DNA of 64,000 nucleotides from JAJTHC01 sp044358835 (GCA_044358835.1 JBIKNF010000001.1:124001-188000); one strand, 5' to 3'; counted from the first letter of the stretch, positions 30,451 through 39,340 are shown. A program made the numbers and translations. Notes: generated by a model not told the origin, from the sequence alone.

Positions 30451-32052
30451 TTAAAGACTTAAGGCGGTCGCTTCATAGCATCCATCGACTTGCGTGAGCG
30501 CTTGAATGACGTCGGCTTCAACGGGGCTGTCTAAGTTAAAGAGCATAATGCTTTTATCGCCCGAATCACTTTTTTCACTTTTGCCCACTTGCAAGGCAGA
30601 AATGTTGATGTTGGCATCGCCTAAAATCGTCCCGATTTTGGCAATCATGCCGGGTTTGTCTTGATGAGGCACCATGAGCATATAGGCGGTTGGCTTTAAA
30701 GACGTTTTAAAGCCTTCAATATCCACAATGCGCAACACATCGGTGGCCATCAAGGTGCCTGAAAGGGTCAGCGTCTTGCCTGAATCGGTGGTGACGATGA
30801 GTTTAAGTAGATTGGGCAAGCTTCCTTTGGCGGTGGATTTACTTTCTTGCACCACAATGCCCAGTTCTTTGGCAATTGAACTGGCGTTAATGTAGTTGAC
30901 GCCTTCACGATTAACACTAAATACCCCTTTTAAAACCGCTAGGTTTAACGGAGCGATATTTTCTTCGGCTAAAGTCCCTTTAGCGATGAGTTCAATTTGT
31001 TTAATGCCCCCTTTGCAAAGCTGGCGGGCGATCCGGCCCATGGCTTCACCCAAGGGCAAGAAGGGGCGAATGGGATCCATGACTTCAGAACGCAACAAGG
31101 GCGAGTTCACCACAGAACTCAAGGCCCCTGTGGTGAAAAAATCCCGTAATTGCTCAGCGACATCTAGGGCCACGTTGATTTGCGCTTCTTCGGTAGAAGC
31201 CCCCAAGTGAGGCGTTAACACCACGCGACTTTTAAGGTCTTCAGCAAGCAAAGGGCTACTGGGGTTAAGGGGTTCTTCGTTGTAAACATCCAGCCCAGCG
31301 CCTGCGACTTGACCGCTTCGCAACGCTTGCGCCAAATCGGCTTCGTTGATGATGCCCCCTCGTGCGCAGTTAATAATTCGAACGCCTTCCTTACACTGCT
31401 TGAAGGTACGGGCATTCAGTAGGTTCAGGGTATCCTTGGTTTTAGGCACATGAACGGTAATAAAATCCGCGTGCAACCAAATATCGTTTAAATCCGTGGT
31501 GTGCTTGGCCCCCATGGCTTCAGGCACGTCTTTAGAAATATAAGGATCGTAGACAATGACCTTCATGCCCACCGCTTTGGCGACTTTGGCGACTCGTGAA
31601 CCAATTTTCCCAAACCCAATTAGTCCAAGTGTTTTATTGAAAAGTTCAACGCCTGTCAATGCCTTACGTTCCCAACGCCCTGCTTTGAGGCTTGCATCGC
31701 CTTGAGAAATATGGCGGGCTAGAGCAAACATCAGGCCTGTGGTATGCTCTGCTGCGGCCACCGTGTTGCCTTCAGGGGAATTGACGACCACGATGCCTCG
31801 GCGGTTGGCTTCAGCGAGATCCACATTGTCCACCCCAACACCCGCTCTGCCAATAATTTGGAGGTGGGGGGCATTGGCCATGACTTCGGGGCTTAGGGTT
31901 GAAGCGCTTCGAATCATAATGCCGTCATAGGCGTGAATCTGTTCGAGCAGTTCTTCCTGACTCAGTTTAGGAATAAAGCTCACTTCACAAGCACTTTGCA
32001 GGATTTCAACCGCTTTTTCGTTAATTTGATCCGTCACCAACACTTTAGGCAT
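30451..32052 (-). CDS. serA: D-3-phosphoglycerate dehydrogenase SerA
   Basis: SerA oxidises 3-phosphoglycerate, the first step of serine synthesis. From ATG 32052 (GGAG 9 nt upstream) it is 533 residues, the long form: the catalytic/NAD domain with GVGVDNVDLAEANRRGI, LGLIGFGKIGSRVAKVA, IINCARGGIINEADL and TPHLGASTEEAQ (catalytic His), an intervening ASB-type domain and a C-terminal ACT domain (DKPGMIAKIGTILGDANINI) for serine feedback. The usual long-form layout is complete. It is a single gene. Confidence 0.97.
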   Translation of the reverse strand: MPKVLVTDQINEKAVEILQSACEVSFIPKLSQEELLEQIHAYDGIMIRSASTLSPEVMANAPHLQIIGRAGVGVDNVDLAEANRRGIVVVNSPEGNTVAAAEHTTGLMFALARHISQGDASLKAGRWERKALTGVELFNKTLGLIGFGKIGSRVAKVAKAVGMKVIVYDPYISKDVPEAMGAKHTTDLNDIWLHADFITVHVPKTKDTLNLLNARTFKQCKEGVRIINCARGGIINEADLAQALRSGQVAGAGLDVYNEEPLNPSSPLLAEDLKSRVVLTPHLGASTEEAQINVALDVAEQLRDFFTTGALSSVVNSPLLRSEVMDPIRPFLPLGEAMGRIARQLCKGGIKQIELIAKGTLAEENIAPLNLAVLKGVFSVNREGVNYINASSIAKELGIVVQESKSTAKGSLPNLLKLIVTTDSGKTLTLSGTLMATDVLRIVDIEGFKTSLKPTAYMLMVPHQDKPGMIAKIGTILGDANINISALQVGKSEKSDSGDKSIMLFNLDSPVEADVIQALTQVDGCYEATALSL

Positions 32053-32265
32053 GAGCGCAAACTCCATTGTTTGAGGGGGTATAAATACCTGTTGAGTGTC
32101 TCACAAACACAGATGGGTTTCAAACAGGGTGTTTTGAAATAAGGTTTTGACTTTTGATTTCTTTTTACTACAATAAAGCCATGTAAGCAGTGTATTAATC
32201 AAGCTTGCACCGTATTGATGAGACGTCCATTTAAACGTTCATAGAGCTAAGAGGCGCTGTCTATA

Positions 32266-32628
32266 TTGTCTACTTCATTGCCCCATTTGTACGAAGAACA
32301 AAGACCGTGGGGCGCCTTTTATGTGTTGCAGGACGAACCCCACTATAAACTCAAACGCATTGTGGTGGAACCCAAGCAACGCTTGAGTTTACAAAAGCAC
32401 CATAAGCGCGAAGAACATTGGCTGGTGACAAAAGGCCAAGGGGTTGTAACAGTCGGCCAAGAAGAACGTACGGTGAGTCAGGGGGCTTATATTCATATTC
32501 CGTGTGGGCAGGTGCATCGAATAAGCAACCCTTTTGAAGCACCTGTTGAGTTTATTGAAGTTCAGCTGGGCGAATACTTCGGAGAAGATGATATTATTCG
32601 CCTGCAAGACGATTACCAAAGAACCTAA
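32266..32628 (+). CDS. cupin protein, mannose-6-phosphate isomerase type II C-terminal domain
   Basis: A 120-residue cupin: RPWGAFYVL, YKLKRIVVEPKQRLSLQKHH, REEHWLVTKGQGVVTVG and GAYIHIPCGQVHRISNP, a full match to the isomerase half of bifunctional ManC/AlgA. The guanylyltransferase half is missing, so it is a stand-alone isomerase-like domain. His residues in KHHKREEHW and GQVHR could bind metal. The start is a TTG at 32266, with GAGG 12 nt upstream, a poor site. It would act in GDP-mannose supply for polysaccharide if active. Confidence 0.83.
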   Translation: MSTSLPHLYEEQRPWGAFYVLQDEPHYKLKRIVVEPKQRLSLQKHHKREEHWLVTKGQGVVTVGQEERTVSQGAYIHIPCGQVHRISNPFEAPVEFIEVQLGEYFGEDDIIRLQDDYQRT

Positions 32629-32994
32629 GAACTGTAGTCTTTCAAACACTATAGAAAACTCTGCAAAAGTCCCATTCGGCGAATCTTCTGTGTCAAAACA
32701 AGCCGTTTTTTCGTTATGTAGTAGGTCTACACGCCTCAAAAGCCGTTTATTTTTCCTTGAATCTTCATCCGACTTGAACTTTCGCAGAGCTTTCTATAGA
32801 AGGCTAATTCTCCCCGTTTGACTTTCAAGAAATGGCCTACCTTGCCCGAACATCTTGAGAGCATGATTGTTGAAATGTTACGAAATGTTTCAAGCTTTCA
32901 AGGAGTACTTGTGTTGAGACGATATTCACACTGTACGCATCTCTTTACAATCGACTACCTCTTAACAAGATGCCAATAAAAAGGTAAACTCACC
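32629..32994. other. intergenic region with type B element
   Basis: 366 nt. It holds the complete type B miniature element (32650-32798). After it about 190 nt carry no recognisable signal beyond the ribosome site of the next gene (AAAAAGG). Confidence 0.6.
32650..32798. repeat. type B miniature inverted-repeat element, complete copy
   Basis: Left end TATAGAAAACTCTGCAAAAG, right end CGCAGAGCTTTCTATA. Termini match type A but the interior is different: TCCCATTCGGCGAATCTTCT, TGTGTCAAAACAAGCCG, hairpin TGTAG-taggt-CTACA and CATCCGACTTGAACTTTCGC. A degenerate copy at 19989-20096 lacks the hairpin block. Confidence 0.85.
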
Positions 32995-33609
32995 ATGATT
33001 CAAAATGCTCCTGATGCGTTGACGATCTCTACCGTCAAGCAATTCAAACTCACCAGCACGTCTTTAAATGAAGCCGTTCGTATTCAATCCCTGAATGAAA
33101 TGGACTTTATCACCACAAACACCGCCAAGCACCCGTTGCACGAACGCGTGCGAGAAGATGCTCAAGCCAAACGGCTTGAATTGAACGTCACGCTTGAGGC
33201 GTTAAAAGCCAGTGTGCCTGTTCAACAAAAGGCCTTAGAACACTTAAGCACTCTTTACGCTACTTTAGAAGCGGGCCAAACCCCCGAAGCCCAACACACT
33301 TGGCAAGCCTGGCTGGGCTACATGCAAGCCACCTTGCAGGACGCTCGCACCGTGTACACCCAAGAATTTGCTGTGCAAGCCTTACCGGATTCTAGTGATG
33401 TTAGGCAGTACTTTCCGGCCCATTACACCTCGCAAGCCTTGCCGAATCAAGAACAGTTGCGTCAAATGATTGGCTACTGGCATGAACAAGAAGGGGTGCT
33501 TGTGGCCTTAATTAAAAAGCATCAACAGGCGTTAAACGTGCTTTATGTCACCCTTGAAAATCTCCAAGCACTGAATCCCAAAACGAATCCGCATCACTTG
33601 TTGCGTTGA
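32995..33609 (+). CDS. hypothetical helical protein
   Basis: I do not recognise this 204-residue protein. It has no signal peptide or membrane helix and is predicted mostly helical with Gln/Ala/Leu/Glu-rich stretches (LEALKASVPVQQKALEHLST and LIKKHQQALNVLYVTLENL), suggesting coiled-coil bundles. AAAAAGGTAAACTCACC precedes the ATG, a good ribosome site, and the frame is long and has normal codon use, so it is real. It converges with pyrF, overlapping by 16 bp. A flagellar chaperone-like (FliT/FlgN-type) shape is possible but only from helix content. Confidence 0.65.
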   Translation: MIQNAPDALTISTVKQFKLTSTSLNEAVRIQSLNEMDFITTNTAKHPLHERVREDAQAKRLELNVTLEALKASVPVQQKALEHLSTLYATLEAGQTPEAQHTWQAWLGYMQATLQDARTVYTQEFAVQALPDSSDVRQYFPAHYTSQALPNQEQLRQMIGYWHEQEGVLVALIKKHQQALNVLYVTLENLQALNPKTNPHHLLR

Positions 33610-34349
33610 TTTGTTCCAAGACATGAAGAGGCGTCTCGCATCGACGCTAAGATGGACTGAAAAACCACCTCGGGTTCTGGCGACTCGTAAATAGGGCGAC
33701 CCACTACCAAGTGAGTCGCCCCTTGGGTTAAGGCGGCTTGGGGGGTGAGAATACGGGCTTGATCGTCGACCTTGCCGTAGCCGTTCGGACGAATCCCCGG
33801 TGTGACTTTGAGGAAGTCTTCGCCTAAGGCGTCTTTGAGTAAAGACGCTTCTTCAGGGGAGCACACCACGCCACAGAGCCCCGCCTGTTTGGCTTGTTTG
33901 GCCAAGTGAAGCACCCACTGTTTAATGGGCGCTTGCGTTTGAAGATCCACCCCAAAGGCCTGTGGTTGATGGCTCGTTAGAATGGTGACGCCGATAACGT
34001 GAACAGCAGGTATACCAAGGGCATCACGACTTTTTTGGGCTTGTTCGCTGGCGCGTTGCATCATTTCAAGCCCACCCAAGCAATGCACATTTAAAAAAGT
34101 AGCCCCCCCTTGAATGAGCACATCCACCGTGCGCGCCACGGTGTGGGGAATGTCATGAAGCTTTAAATCCACAAATACATCGAGCCCCTGCGCTTTGAGG
34201 GTTTCAATCAGGTCAATGCCTTCTTCATAGAACAACGACATACCCACCTTAACGTGTTTAAGCCCCACCGGCTTAAGGCGTTCCACCAGAGTTAAGGCGT
34301 CTTGCCTTCCTCGAACATCTAAAGCAACAATCAGTTGAGACGCGTTCAT
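33594..34349 (-). CDS. pyrF: orotidine 5'-phosphate decarboxylase
   Basis: PyrF makes UMP from OMP. The 251 residues show LIVALDVRGRQDAL, HVKVGMSLFYEEG, the catalytic DVFVDLKLHDIPHTV (the D-x-K-x-x-D-I-P motif), GVVCSPEEASLL, VTPGIRPNG and VVGRPIYESP. It is the short, group I form. The C-terminal end extends a little beyond the barrel. The gene is monocistronic and converges with the helical protein gene. The assignment is secure. Confidence 0.97.
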   Translation of the reverse strand: MNASQLIVALDVRGRQDALTLVERLKPVGLKHVKVGMSLFYEEGIDLIETLKAQGLDVFVDLKLHDIPHTVARTVDVLIQGGATFLNVHCLGGLEMMQRASEQAQKSRDALGIPAVHVIGVTILTSHQPQAFGVDLQTQAPIKQWVLHLAKQAKQAGLCGVVCSPEEASLLKDALGEDFLKVTPGIRPNGYGKVDDQARILTPQAALTQGATHLVVGRPIYESPEPEVVFQSILASMRDASSCLGTNQRNK

Positions 34350-34409
34350 GGCATTCTTTCTATGGCGTTACATTTCTTCTTTTTACTTTACCACAAGCAA
34401 AAAATAAGC

Positions 34410-34415
34410 TATACT
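34410..34415 (+). promoter_or_regulatory. -10 box ahead of the 34474 gene
   Basis: TATACT preceded by AAGC, 58 nt before the ATG; -35 is unclear. Confidence 0.35.
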
Positions 34416-34473
34416 TAAACTACATTTATAGTGTAAAATATGCTTCAAATTGAAAAAAAGGACATGATGGCCC

Positions 34474-34923
34474 ATGACATCTCGCCCTCAACCGGTTTTG
34501 ACGAATTCGCCGATTCAAACCCCGCTGAAAAATAGCGAATTCAGTCCCATTCGTAGCACGCGATGGTACGACAATTACAGCAACCTAAAAATGGCCTTGC
34601 ATTTACTTTACCTATGCCCAAAAGGCATGCAACAGGTGTTGAGCGCTCGGTTGTTAAGAGACGTCTGCAAGCAGTTGGATATTTCTCTCACGCAAGCGCA
34701 AGACGCCTTTAAGCAATTGCCTGCTTGTGAACGGCGTATGAATCGTTGGTATGATGCCTTGCCCCATTTACGCTTAGCGCTGGCGTTGCTAAAGCCTTTG
34801 CCCGCCAATCAAATCAAGCACTTGGCCAAGAAGTGGCACCAAGCGTTTGGGGCGCTTTTAGAACAAGACGAGCTTCTGGCGGAAGAATCGATGTTAAAGC
34901 CCCAGCTCAACGCTTCGACTTAA
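34474..34923 (+). CDS. hypothetical protein
   Basis: I do not recognise this 149-residue, basic, cytoplasmic protein. The first 30 residues are Pro/Thr/Ser-rich and probably disordered. The rest is helical (MALHLLYLCPKGMQQVLSAR, then DALPHLRLALALLKPLPANQ), with two similar Leu-rich helices that follow Arg-Trp-Tyr-Asp (TRWYDNYSNLKMALHLL and NRWYDALPHLRLALALL), which looks like an internal duplication of about 75 residues. AAAAAAGGACATGATGGCCC precedes the ATG. It lies in front of purN on the same strand. Confidence 0.6.
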   Translation: MTSRPQPVLTNSPIQTPLKNSEFSPIRSTRWYDNYSNLKMALHLLYLCPKGMQQVLSARLLRDVCKQLDISLTQAQDAFKQLPACERRMNRWYDALPHLRLALALLKPLPANQIKHLAKKWHQAFGALLEQDELLAEESMLKPQLNAST

Positions 34924-35013
34924 GCCTGAAAACGTGTTAAATGCACCCGCTTGGACGCTTCGCTCCCCTGCGGTGTTTCCCTCTTACAACCCCTCAACCA
35001 AAAGGATGCTTCC

Positions 35014-35652
35014 ATGAGTTTTGCTTGTTTACTGCCCTCTCCCTTAAATAAGCTGGCGGTGTTTATTTCTGGCACAGGCAGCAACATGCAAGCCATTCAT
35101 CATGCGATTTTAGATGGTACACTCACCAATGTGGAACTGGCGCTGGTGGTTTCTAACAAGGCGGATGCGCCGGGGTTGGCGTATGCGCGTCATCATTCGA
35201 TTCCCACCTTTACGCTAGATCCCAAAACTTTCAATAGCCCTGAAGATTATGACCAAGTTTTACTCACTGAACTGCATGCCCTACACATTGACTACATTGC
35301 ACTGGCAGGCTATTTAAAAATTTTAACCCCCGTGCTCACCACGGCGTATGAAGGCCGTATTACCAACATTCACCCCAGCTTACTGCCGGCGTATGGGGGC
35401 AAAAGTATGTATGGCGCCAAAGTACACGCCAGTGTGCTGGCCAATGGCGAACATTATACGGGCTGTACGGTTCACGTGGTGAGCGATGACATTGATTCTG
35501 GGCCCGTGTTGGGGCAGCGCACTGTACCCGTGTTGGCGGAAGATACGGTAGAGCGCTTGGCCTTGCGGGTGCAAGCCGAAGAACATGCCCTGTACCCCGC
35601 GGTACTGAATGCCTTCATCAATCAAGCGCAAGCGGTGTTGAGCGAACTTTAG
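35014..35652 (+). CDS. purN: phosphoribosylglycinamide formyltransferase PurN
   Basis: PurN formylates GAR with 10-formyl-THF in purine synthesis. ATG 35014 has AAAGGA 7 nt upstream, giving 212 residues (an earlier start at 34951 is less likely). Motifs: LAVFISGTGSNMQAI, YIALAGYLKILT, NIHPSLLPAYGG (catalytic Asn and His), HYTGCTVHVVSDDIDSGPV (catalytic Asp). The usual tail is complete. It ends 4 bp inside the convergent pilin-like gene. purC is 2.8 kb on. Confidence 0.96.
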   Translation: MSFACLLPSPLNKLAVFISGTGSNMQAIHHAILDGTLTNVELALVVSNKADAPGLAYARHHSIPTFTLDPKTFNSPEDYDQVLLTELHALHIDYIALAGYLKILTPVLTTAYEGRITNIHPSLLPAYGGKSMYGAKVHASVLANGEHYTGCTVHVVSDDIDSGPVLGQRTVPVLAEDTVERLALRVQAEEHALYPAVLNAFINQAQAVLSEL

Positions 35653-38213
35653 TAGGAGTATTGCTCTTTACCCATCTTGTTGAATACTGAACCTGGGGTC
35701 ACGGTTCCTTTGTCGTGTTTGAGCTTTTCTAGGAGTGTGTCGTCGACAAAAGTTTCATAGTCTTTGTCAACGTCGTTTTGATCGTAAATTCCCGTGACTT
35801 CTTTGTAGATGACCTTCACATCCTTTTTTCCCATTTCCTTTGCCAGCCATTTCACTCGGTCTTTGAATAGCTCATAGGTATCCTTATGCACAACGAGCAC
35901 GTAGGTAATTTTACCCTTTAAGGGGTCACCGAGTGGAGCAACTACGTCCATAATGTTAATGGGGATCATCAGTTTTAAATCATTTTCTAACGAGCTTGTC
36001 CACGGACCACTAAGAATCCCCATACTGGTTTTAGAGCCCCAAGCAGGAATTGCTCTAGTGGCATCGCCCGACATATCACTGGGGAAGTAGATGACGTTGA
36101 CAAAGTGATCATAACGTGTGCCTGTGTTAGCCACCATCGTCCGAAAGTCCCTGATCGCTTCCTTGACGTCGAACGTTCCTTTATTGGCCAAGTGACGGTA
36201 ATCCTCATTTCCAGGGTTGGTAAATGGAGTCCCAAAAGGAGGAGAGGACACATCACCCAGCAGACGGTTCATGCCATACAAGTGCTTCATCACGTCTTTA
36301 AAGTTCGATTGAGTGGGGTCGCTTAAGGTTCCCTTGATGATCGGATCCGTGGGGTATCGTGTGTAGGTCGTAAGACCACTTGCAGCTGTATCTTCGCTCG
36401 GGTCATTCAGCAACAGGGACACGTCATAGGCTTGACTGAGCGTGGGGTGTTGCAAGAGTTTAAACAGGGTGATTAACGCGGCAGAACGTTGAAACTCCAC
36501 CCCTGAAATCCAGCGTTGTTCTTCATCGGCGTTGTCCTCACCACTCCACACAGGTTCCATCTCATGATCATCACTATGCGCGTAGAAGTCATAAGTCGGA
36601 TCCCCAATAGGACCCATTAGAGAACTAATGGCCATGCGAGCGGCTTCCACCGTCACAAATTCATTCCCACCAAAATCCCCCGCGTTTTGCCTCACCCAAA
36701 AACGAGAAAACGCTGCTTGCTTACCCTCCACTAGGGCTAAGGGTAAGGGGGCAACCAAACCTAAATACTTTCCTAAAATATTATTCGCGGGAGTCTCCCA
36801 TACGCTATTAAAATTTGCACACAATTCTTGGGTGTACGGCAAAGACGGATTCGTCCCATTCGGCCCATAAAAATGAGACGCCCATAAGTTTACAGAAGCC
36901 TGCCATTTAGCACCGAAACTTGCTTTATCAATTGTATTATAGTTTTTACAACGAATATAATTCAACGCCACTGCATCGAAGTCGCCATCGGGGAAGTTTC
37001 GCGGTGTGTTATTGTTGAGTTTAGGATAGTGAATGAAGTAGTCCCCTGAAGAAGGCATGGACGAATAGGTCTCCCCACTAACAAGTCCTTCTTGCGCCGC
37101 GTGGAAGACAAATCCAGTCCGCCAAGTCGCAAACCCCATGGCAGTCCCTGGTAGTGACTCCGATGTTTGCTTTAGTGAAGGTAGCCCATTTGTCCAAAAT
37201 AACTGTGAAGGGCTATTATAATAAATATCATACCAATCGGGTCTCCACACACTGCTAGCATCTCGCACCTCTCCATCCGCCCATGGGGTTGAATCAAGCG
37301 CACTAGGAGGACTGTATGTAGACGGTTGAAAATAAGGGGCGCACAACAAGCCCTTGCCCGAATCATACGAGATCAGATCGAGTATCGTCCAAGTAGTAGC
37401 GCCATGCGTCAGGCGTCTTGAATACTGGGACGTAGCGGGAGAATAGCAGGCCCCTCGGCTCATGTCAAAGGTAAAGTTAAGCAACACGCGGGGGGTTTTG
37501 CTCTTAATTTCGTCTACCAAGGGGTTATTGCGCACATTAAAGGTTGAAGTAAGGCTCCGCGTCCAAGGGGGGGCTTGGGTTACGGGAGTCGTTTTGTCGT
37601 CTTCAGCCGTGGGAGTGGCTATTTCAAAAACCTTTAATTCCCCCCGAACGAGGTAAGTCCCTGTACTGGTATTTTGCTTGTCATCATCGGTATTGGATGA
37701 TTGATCTCGAAACTCCCAATAATACGTAAACAACGGCACGTATTTACCGTCGGCTGTCGTTAAAAAGAAGGTTTTTTGGCTCGTACTTAGGGTTCCACCG
37801 GGCGCGGTGGGGAGTATGTATTTATACTTCACGTTCGCACTGGGGTCTATATCTTCAAAAAAAGTGGCGGTGTTGTCTTGGTAAGGTTCCGTAAACAACT
37901 CTGCGCGAGCGCTCATGTTTTTGTCGACAATTTTAGCACCGTTTGCCAATTCGACCATCTGTTCGGTGATTTCTTTAACAAAAGCGCTTTTTTTATCCAG
38001 ATCTGTTGTCAAGAGATCCATCAGTTCGGCACTAGTTAAATTGGCCGTTTCTATAGGCACGATGGCGTTAGTATACACTTCATTTTGAGCCTTCTGGTTC
38101 AAAAGCACAGGGAGCAACACCACACCGACCATCATTAACACAAAACTCACTTCGACTAAGGAATACCCTGCCAGCACAAGCCTTTTTGAGGTTTTGTAAA
38201 TATGTTGAAGCAT
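35649..38213 (-). CDS. very large type IV pilin-like exported protein
   Basis: An 854-residue protein (from ATG 38213, AAAAGGG 10 nt upstream) with a class III prepilin leader: MLQHIYKTSKRLVLAG, then YSLVEVSFVLMMVGVVLLPVL, i.e. cleavage after Gly, Glu at +5 and the pilin helix. Typical pilins are 120-200 residues. The remaining 800 residues are soluble, rich in aromatic, Asn, Thr and Asp residues, with no family I recognise; the end has Asp-rich DQNDVDKDYETFVDD. It could be a tip adhesin of a type IV pilus or pseudopilus. It is a lone gene; the middle (about 36.7-37.4 kb) is more AT-rich than its neighbours. Confidence 0.75.
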   Translation of the reverse strand: MLQHIYKTSKRLVLAGYSLVEVSFVLMMVGVVLLPVLLNQKAQNEVYTNAIVPIETANLTSAELMDLLTTDLDKKSAFVKEITEQMVELANGAKIVDKNMSARAELFTEPYQDNTATFFEDIDPSANVKYKYILPTAPGGTLSTSQKTFFLTTADGKYVPLFTYYWEFRDQSSNTDDDKQNTSTGTYLVRGELKVFEIATPTAEDDKTTPVTQAPPWTRSLTSTFNVRNNPLVDEIKSKTPRVLLNFTFDMSRGACYSPATSQYSRRLTHGATTWTILDLISYDSGKGLLCAPYFQPSTYSPPSALDSTPWADGEVRDASSVWRPDWYDIYYNSPSQLFWTNGLPSLKQTSESLPGTAMGFATWRTGFVFHAAQEGLVSGETYSSMPSSGDYFIHYPKLNNNTPRNFPDGDFDAVALNYIRCKNYNTIDKASFGAKWQASVNLWASHFYGPNGTNPSLPYTQELCANFNSVWETPANNILGKYLGLVAPLPLALVEGKQAAFSRFWVRQNAGDFGGNEFVTVEAARMAISSLMGPIGDPTYDFYAHSDDHEMEPVWSGEDNADEEQRWISGVEFQRSAALITLFKLLQHPTLSQAYDVSLLLNDPSEDTAASGLTTYTRYPTDPIIKGTLSDPTQSNFKDVMKHLYGMNRLLGDVSSPPFGTPFTNPGNEDYRHLANKGTFDVKEAIRDFRTMVANTGTRYDHFVNVIYFPSDMSGDATRAIPAWGSKTSMGILSGPWTSSLENDLKLMIPINIMDVVAPLGDPLKGKITYVLVVHKDTYELFKDRVKWLAKEMGKKDVKVIYKEVTGIYDQNDVDKDYETFVDDTLLEKLKHDKGTVTPGSVFNKMGKEQYSY

Positions 38214-38385
38214 CTTCAGTGACCCTTTTACGCGAGGCGTGACTTCTATTGACCCAGTCCGCACACAAAGAAACGACCATACCTGTTTCGGCCACTTTGT
38301 TTAAAAACTGAAGGGGGCGTTACAAGTTACATTAAGCAGACGAACCCCTAATCGTGTAATGGGTGTCACAAACATGAGCGCTTTA

Positions 38386-38394
38386 TGCTACACT
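38386..38394 (+). promoter_or_regulatory. extended -10 promoter of purC
   Basis: TGC-TACACT preceded by TTTA, 34 nt before the purC ATG. No good -35 is seen. Confidence 0.5.
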
Positions 38395-38428
38395 AGTATT
38401 GAATTGTATAACCTAAAGAAGGTTCGCC

Positions 38429-39142
38429 ATGACGATGATTCACCCCCAAGAAGGCAAGACAAAAATACTCACCCCCCAAGCAGATGGCACCCTACTGGTT
38501 CGCTTCAAATCGGATGCCACGGCCTTTAACGGCGTTAAAAAAGCCTTTGTTGAAGGCAAAGGGGAGCTCAACGCTCGCATTTCGGCGTGCTTGTTTCGTT
38601 ACTTGCACACGCAAGGCCTTCGCACGTGTTTTTTAAGCAGTACCCCTTGCCCAGAAACCCTAATTTATGCCCCGCTTCTGATGATTCCAGTGGAAATTAT
38701 TGTGCGAAATGTGGCGTATGGCGGTTTTTGTAAGCGCTTTCCCTTTGTCGAAGCAGGGCGCGTGTTTAAGGTGCCCTTGGTGGAGTTTTGCCTGAAAGAC
38801 GACGCGTTGGGCGACCCACCTTTACCAGATGATGCGCTTGTGGTGCTGGATTACGTGCCTGTTCCCTACCGCGTTGAGGATTTAAAAGCCTTGGCTTTGG
38901 CCGTCAACACGGCGTTGGTGGATTTATTTTCACAACGGGGCATTACCTGTGCGGATTTCAAACTAGAAGTGGGGCTTGATGCGCAAGGCATGCTCTGTAT
39001 CGGCGATGAGCTCAGCCCCGACAACTTCCGCTTACGAGACGCTGAAACAGGCGCGATTTTGGATAAAGACGTGTTTCGCTTGGATTGTGGCGATCTCAAC
39101 AGCGTGTACAGCGAAGTGTTGCGTCGTTTAGAAGCGGTGTAG
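38429..39142 (+). CDS. purC: SAICAR synthetase PurC
   Basis: PurC joins aspartate to CAIR in purine synthesis. The 237 residues show EGKTKILTPQADGTLLVRFK, the FNGVKK loop, PVEIIVRNVAYGGF, LVEFCLKDDALGDPP, DFKLEVGLDAQG, GDELSPDNFRL and VYSEVLRRL, the whole ATP-grasp-like family pattern of the short bacterial form. AAAGAAGGTTCGCC precedes the ATG. It is a single gene with its own promoter and is divergent from the pilin-like gene. Confidence 0.97.
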   Translation: MTMIHPQEGKTKILTPQADGTLLVRFKSDATAFNGVKKAFVEGKGELNARISACLFRYLHTQGLRTCFLSSTPCPETLIYAPLLMIPVEIIVRNVAYGGFCKRFPFVEAGRVFKVPLVEFCLKDDALGDPPLPDDALVVLDYVPVPYRVEDLKALALAVNTALVDLFSQRGITCADFKLEVGLDAQGMLCIGDELSPDNFRLRDAETGAILDKDVFRLDCGDLNSVYSEVLRRLEAV

Positions 39143-39189
39143 TGGCGCCCGCTCTTCACACGCGGGTGCCCCCCCTCGCGCAGGGCGTG

Positions 39190-39260
39190 GTTGAATCACT
39201 TAAGCCTTTATGCTAGCCTAACCAAAACCTTGAAAGGGTTGCTGATAGAGCAACACCCCC
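39190..39260 (+). repeat. element G copy 1 (promoter plus two-hairpin leader, interrupted)
   Basis: TTGAATCACTTAAGCCTTTA, TGCTAGCCT (-10-like), AACCTT-gaa-AGGGTT (39226-39240) and GTTGCT-gatag-AGCAAC (39238-39254), then ACCCCCATT. It matches 40125-40197 over about 75 nt. The peptide part is absent: type A sequence starts directly after CCCCCATT. Confidence 0.7.
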
Positions 39261-39266
39261 ATTTTG

Positions 39267-39340
39267 AGCTGGTGTTCCCTCATCCTAACGTAGCCCGCCA
39301 TAGGCGAGGCGTGCGAGTGGAGGGAGAAGAGACAGGGTGG
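39267..39340. repeat. type A element fragment inside element G
   Basis: AGCTGGTGTTCCCTCATCCT, then AACGTAGCCCGCCATAGGCG-AGGCGTGCGAG and GGAGAAGAGAC. It corresponds to the REP core of the 7734-7915 element; no TATAGAA termini are present. Confidence 0.7.
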
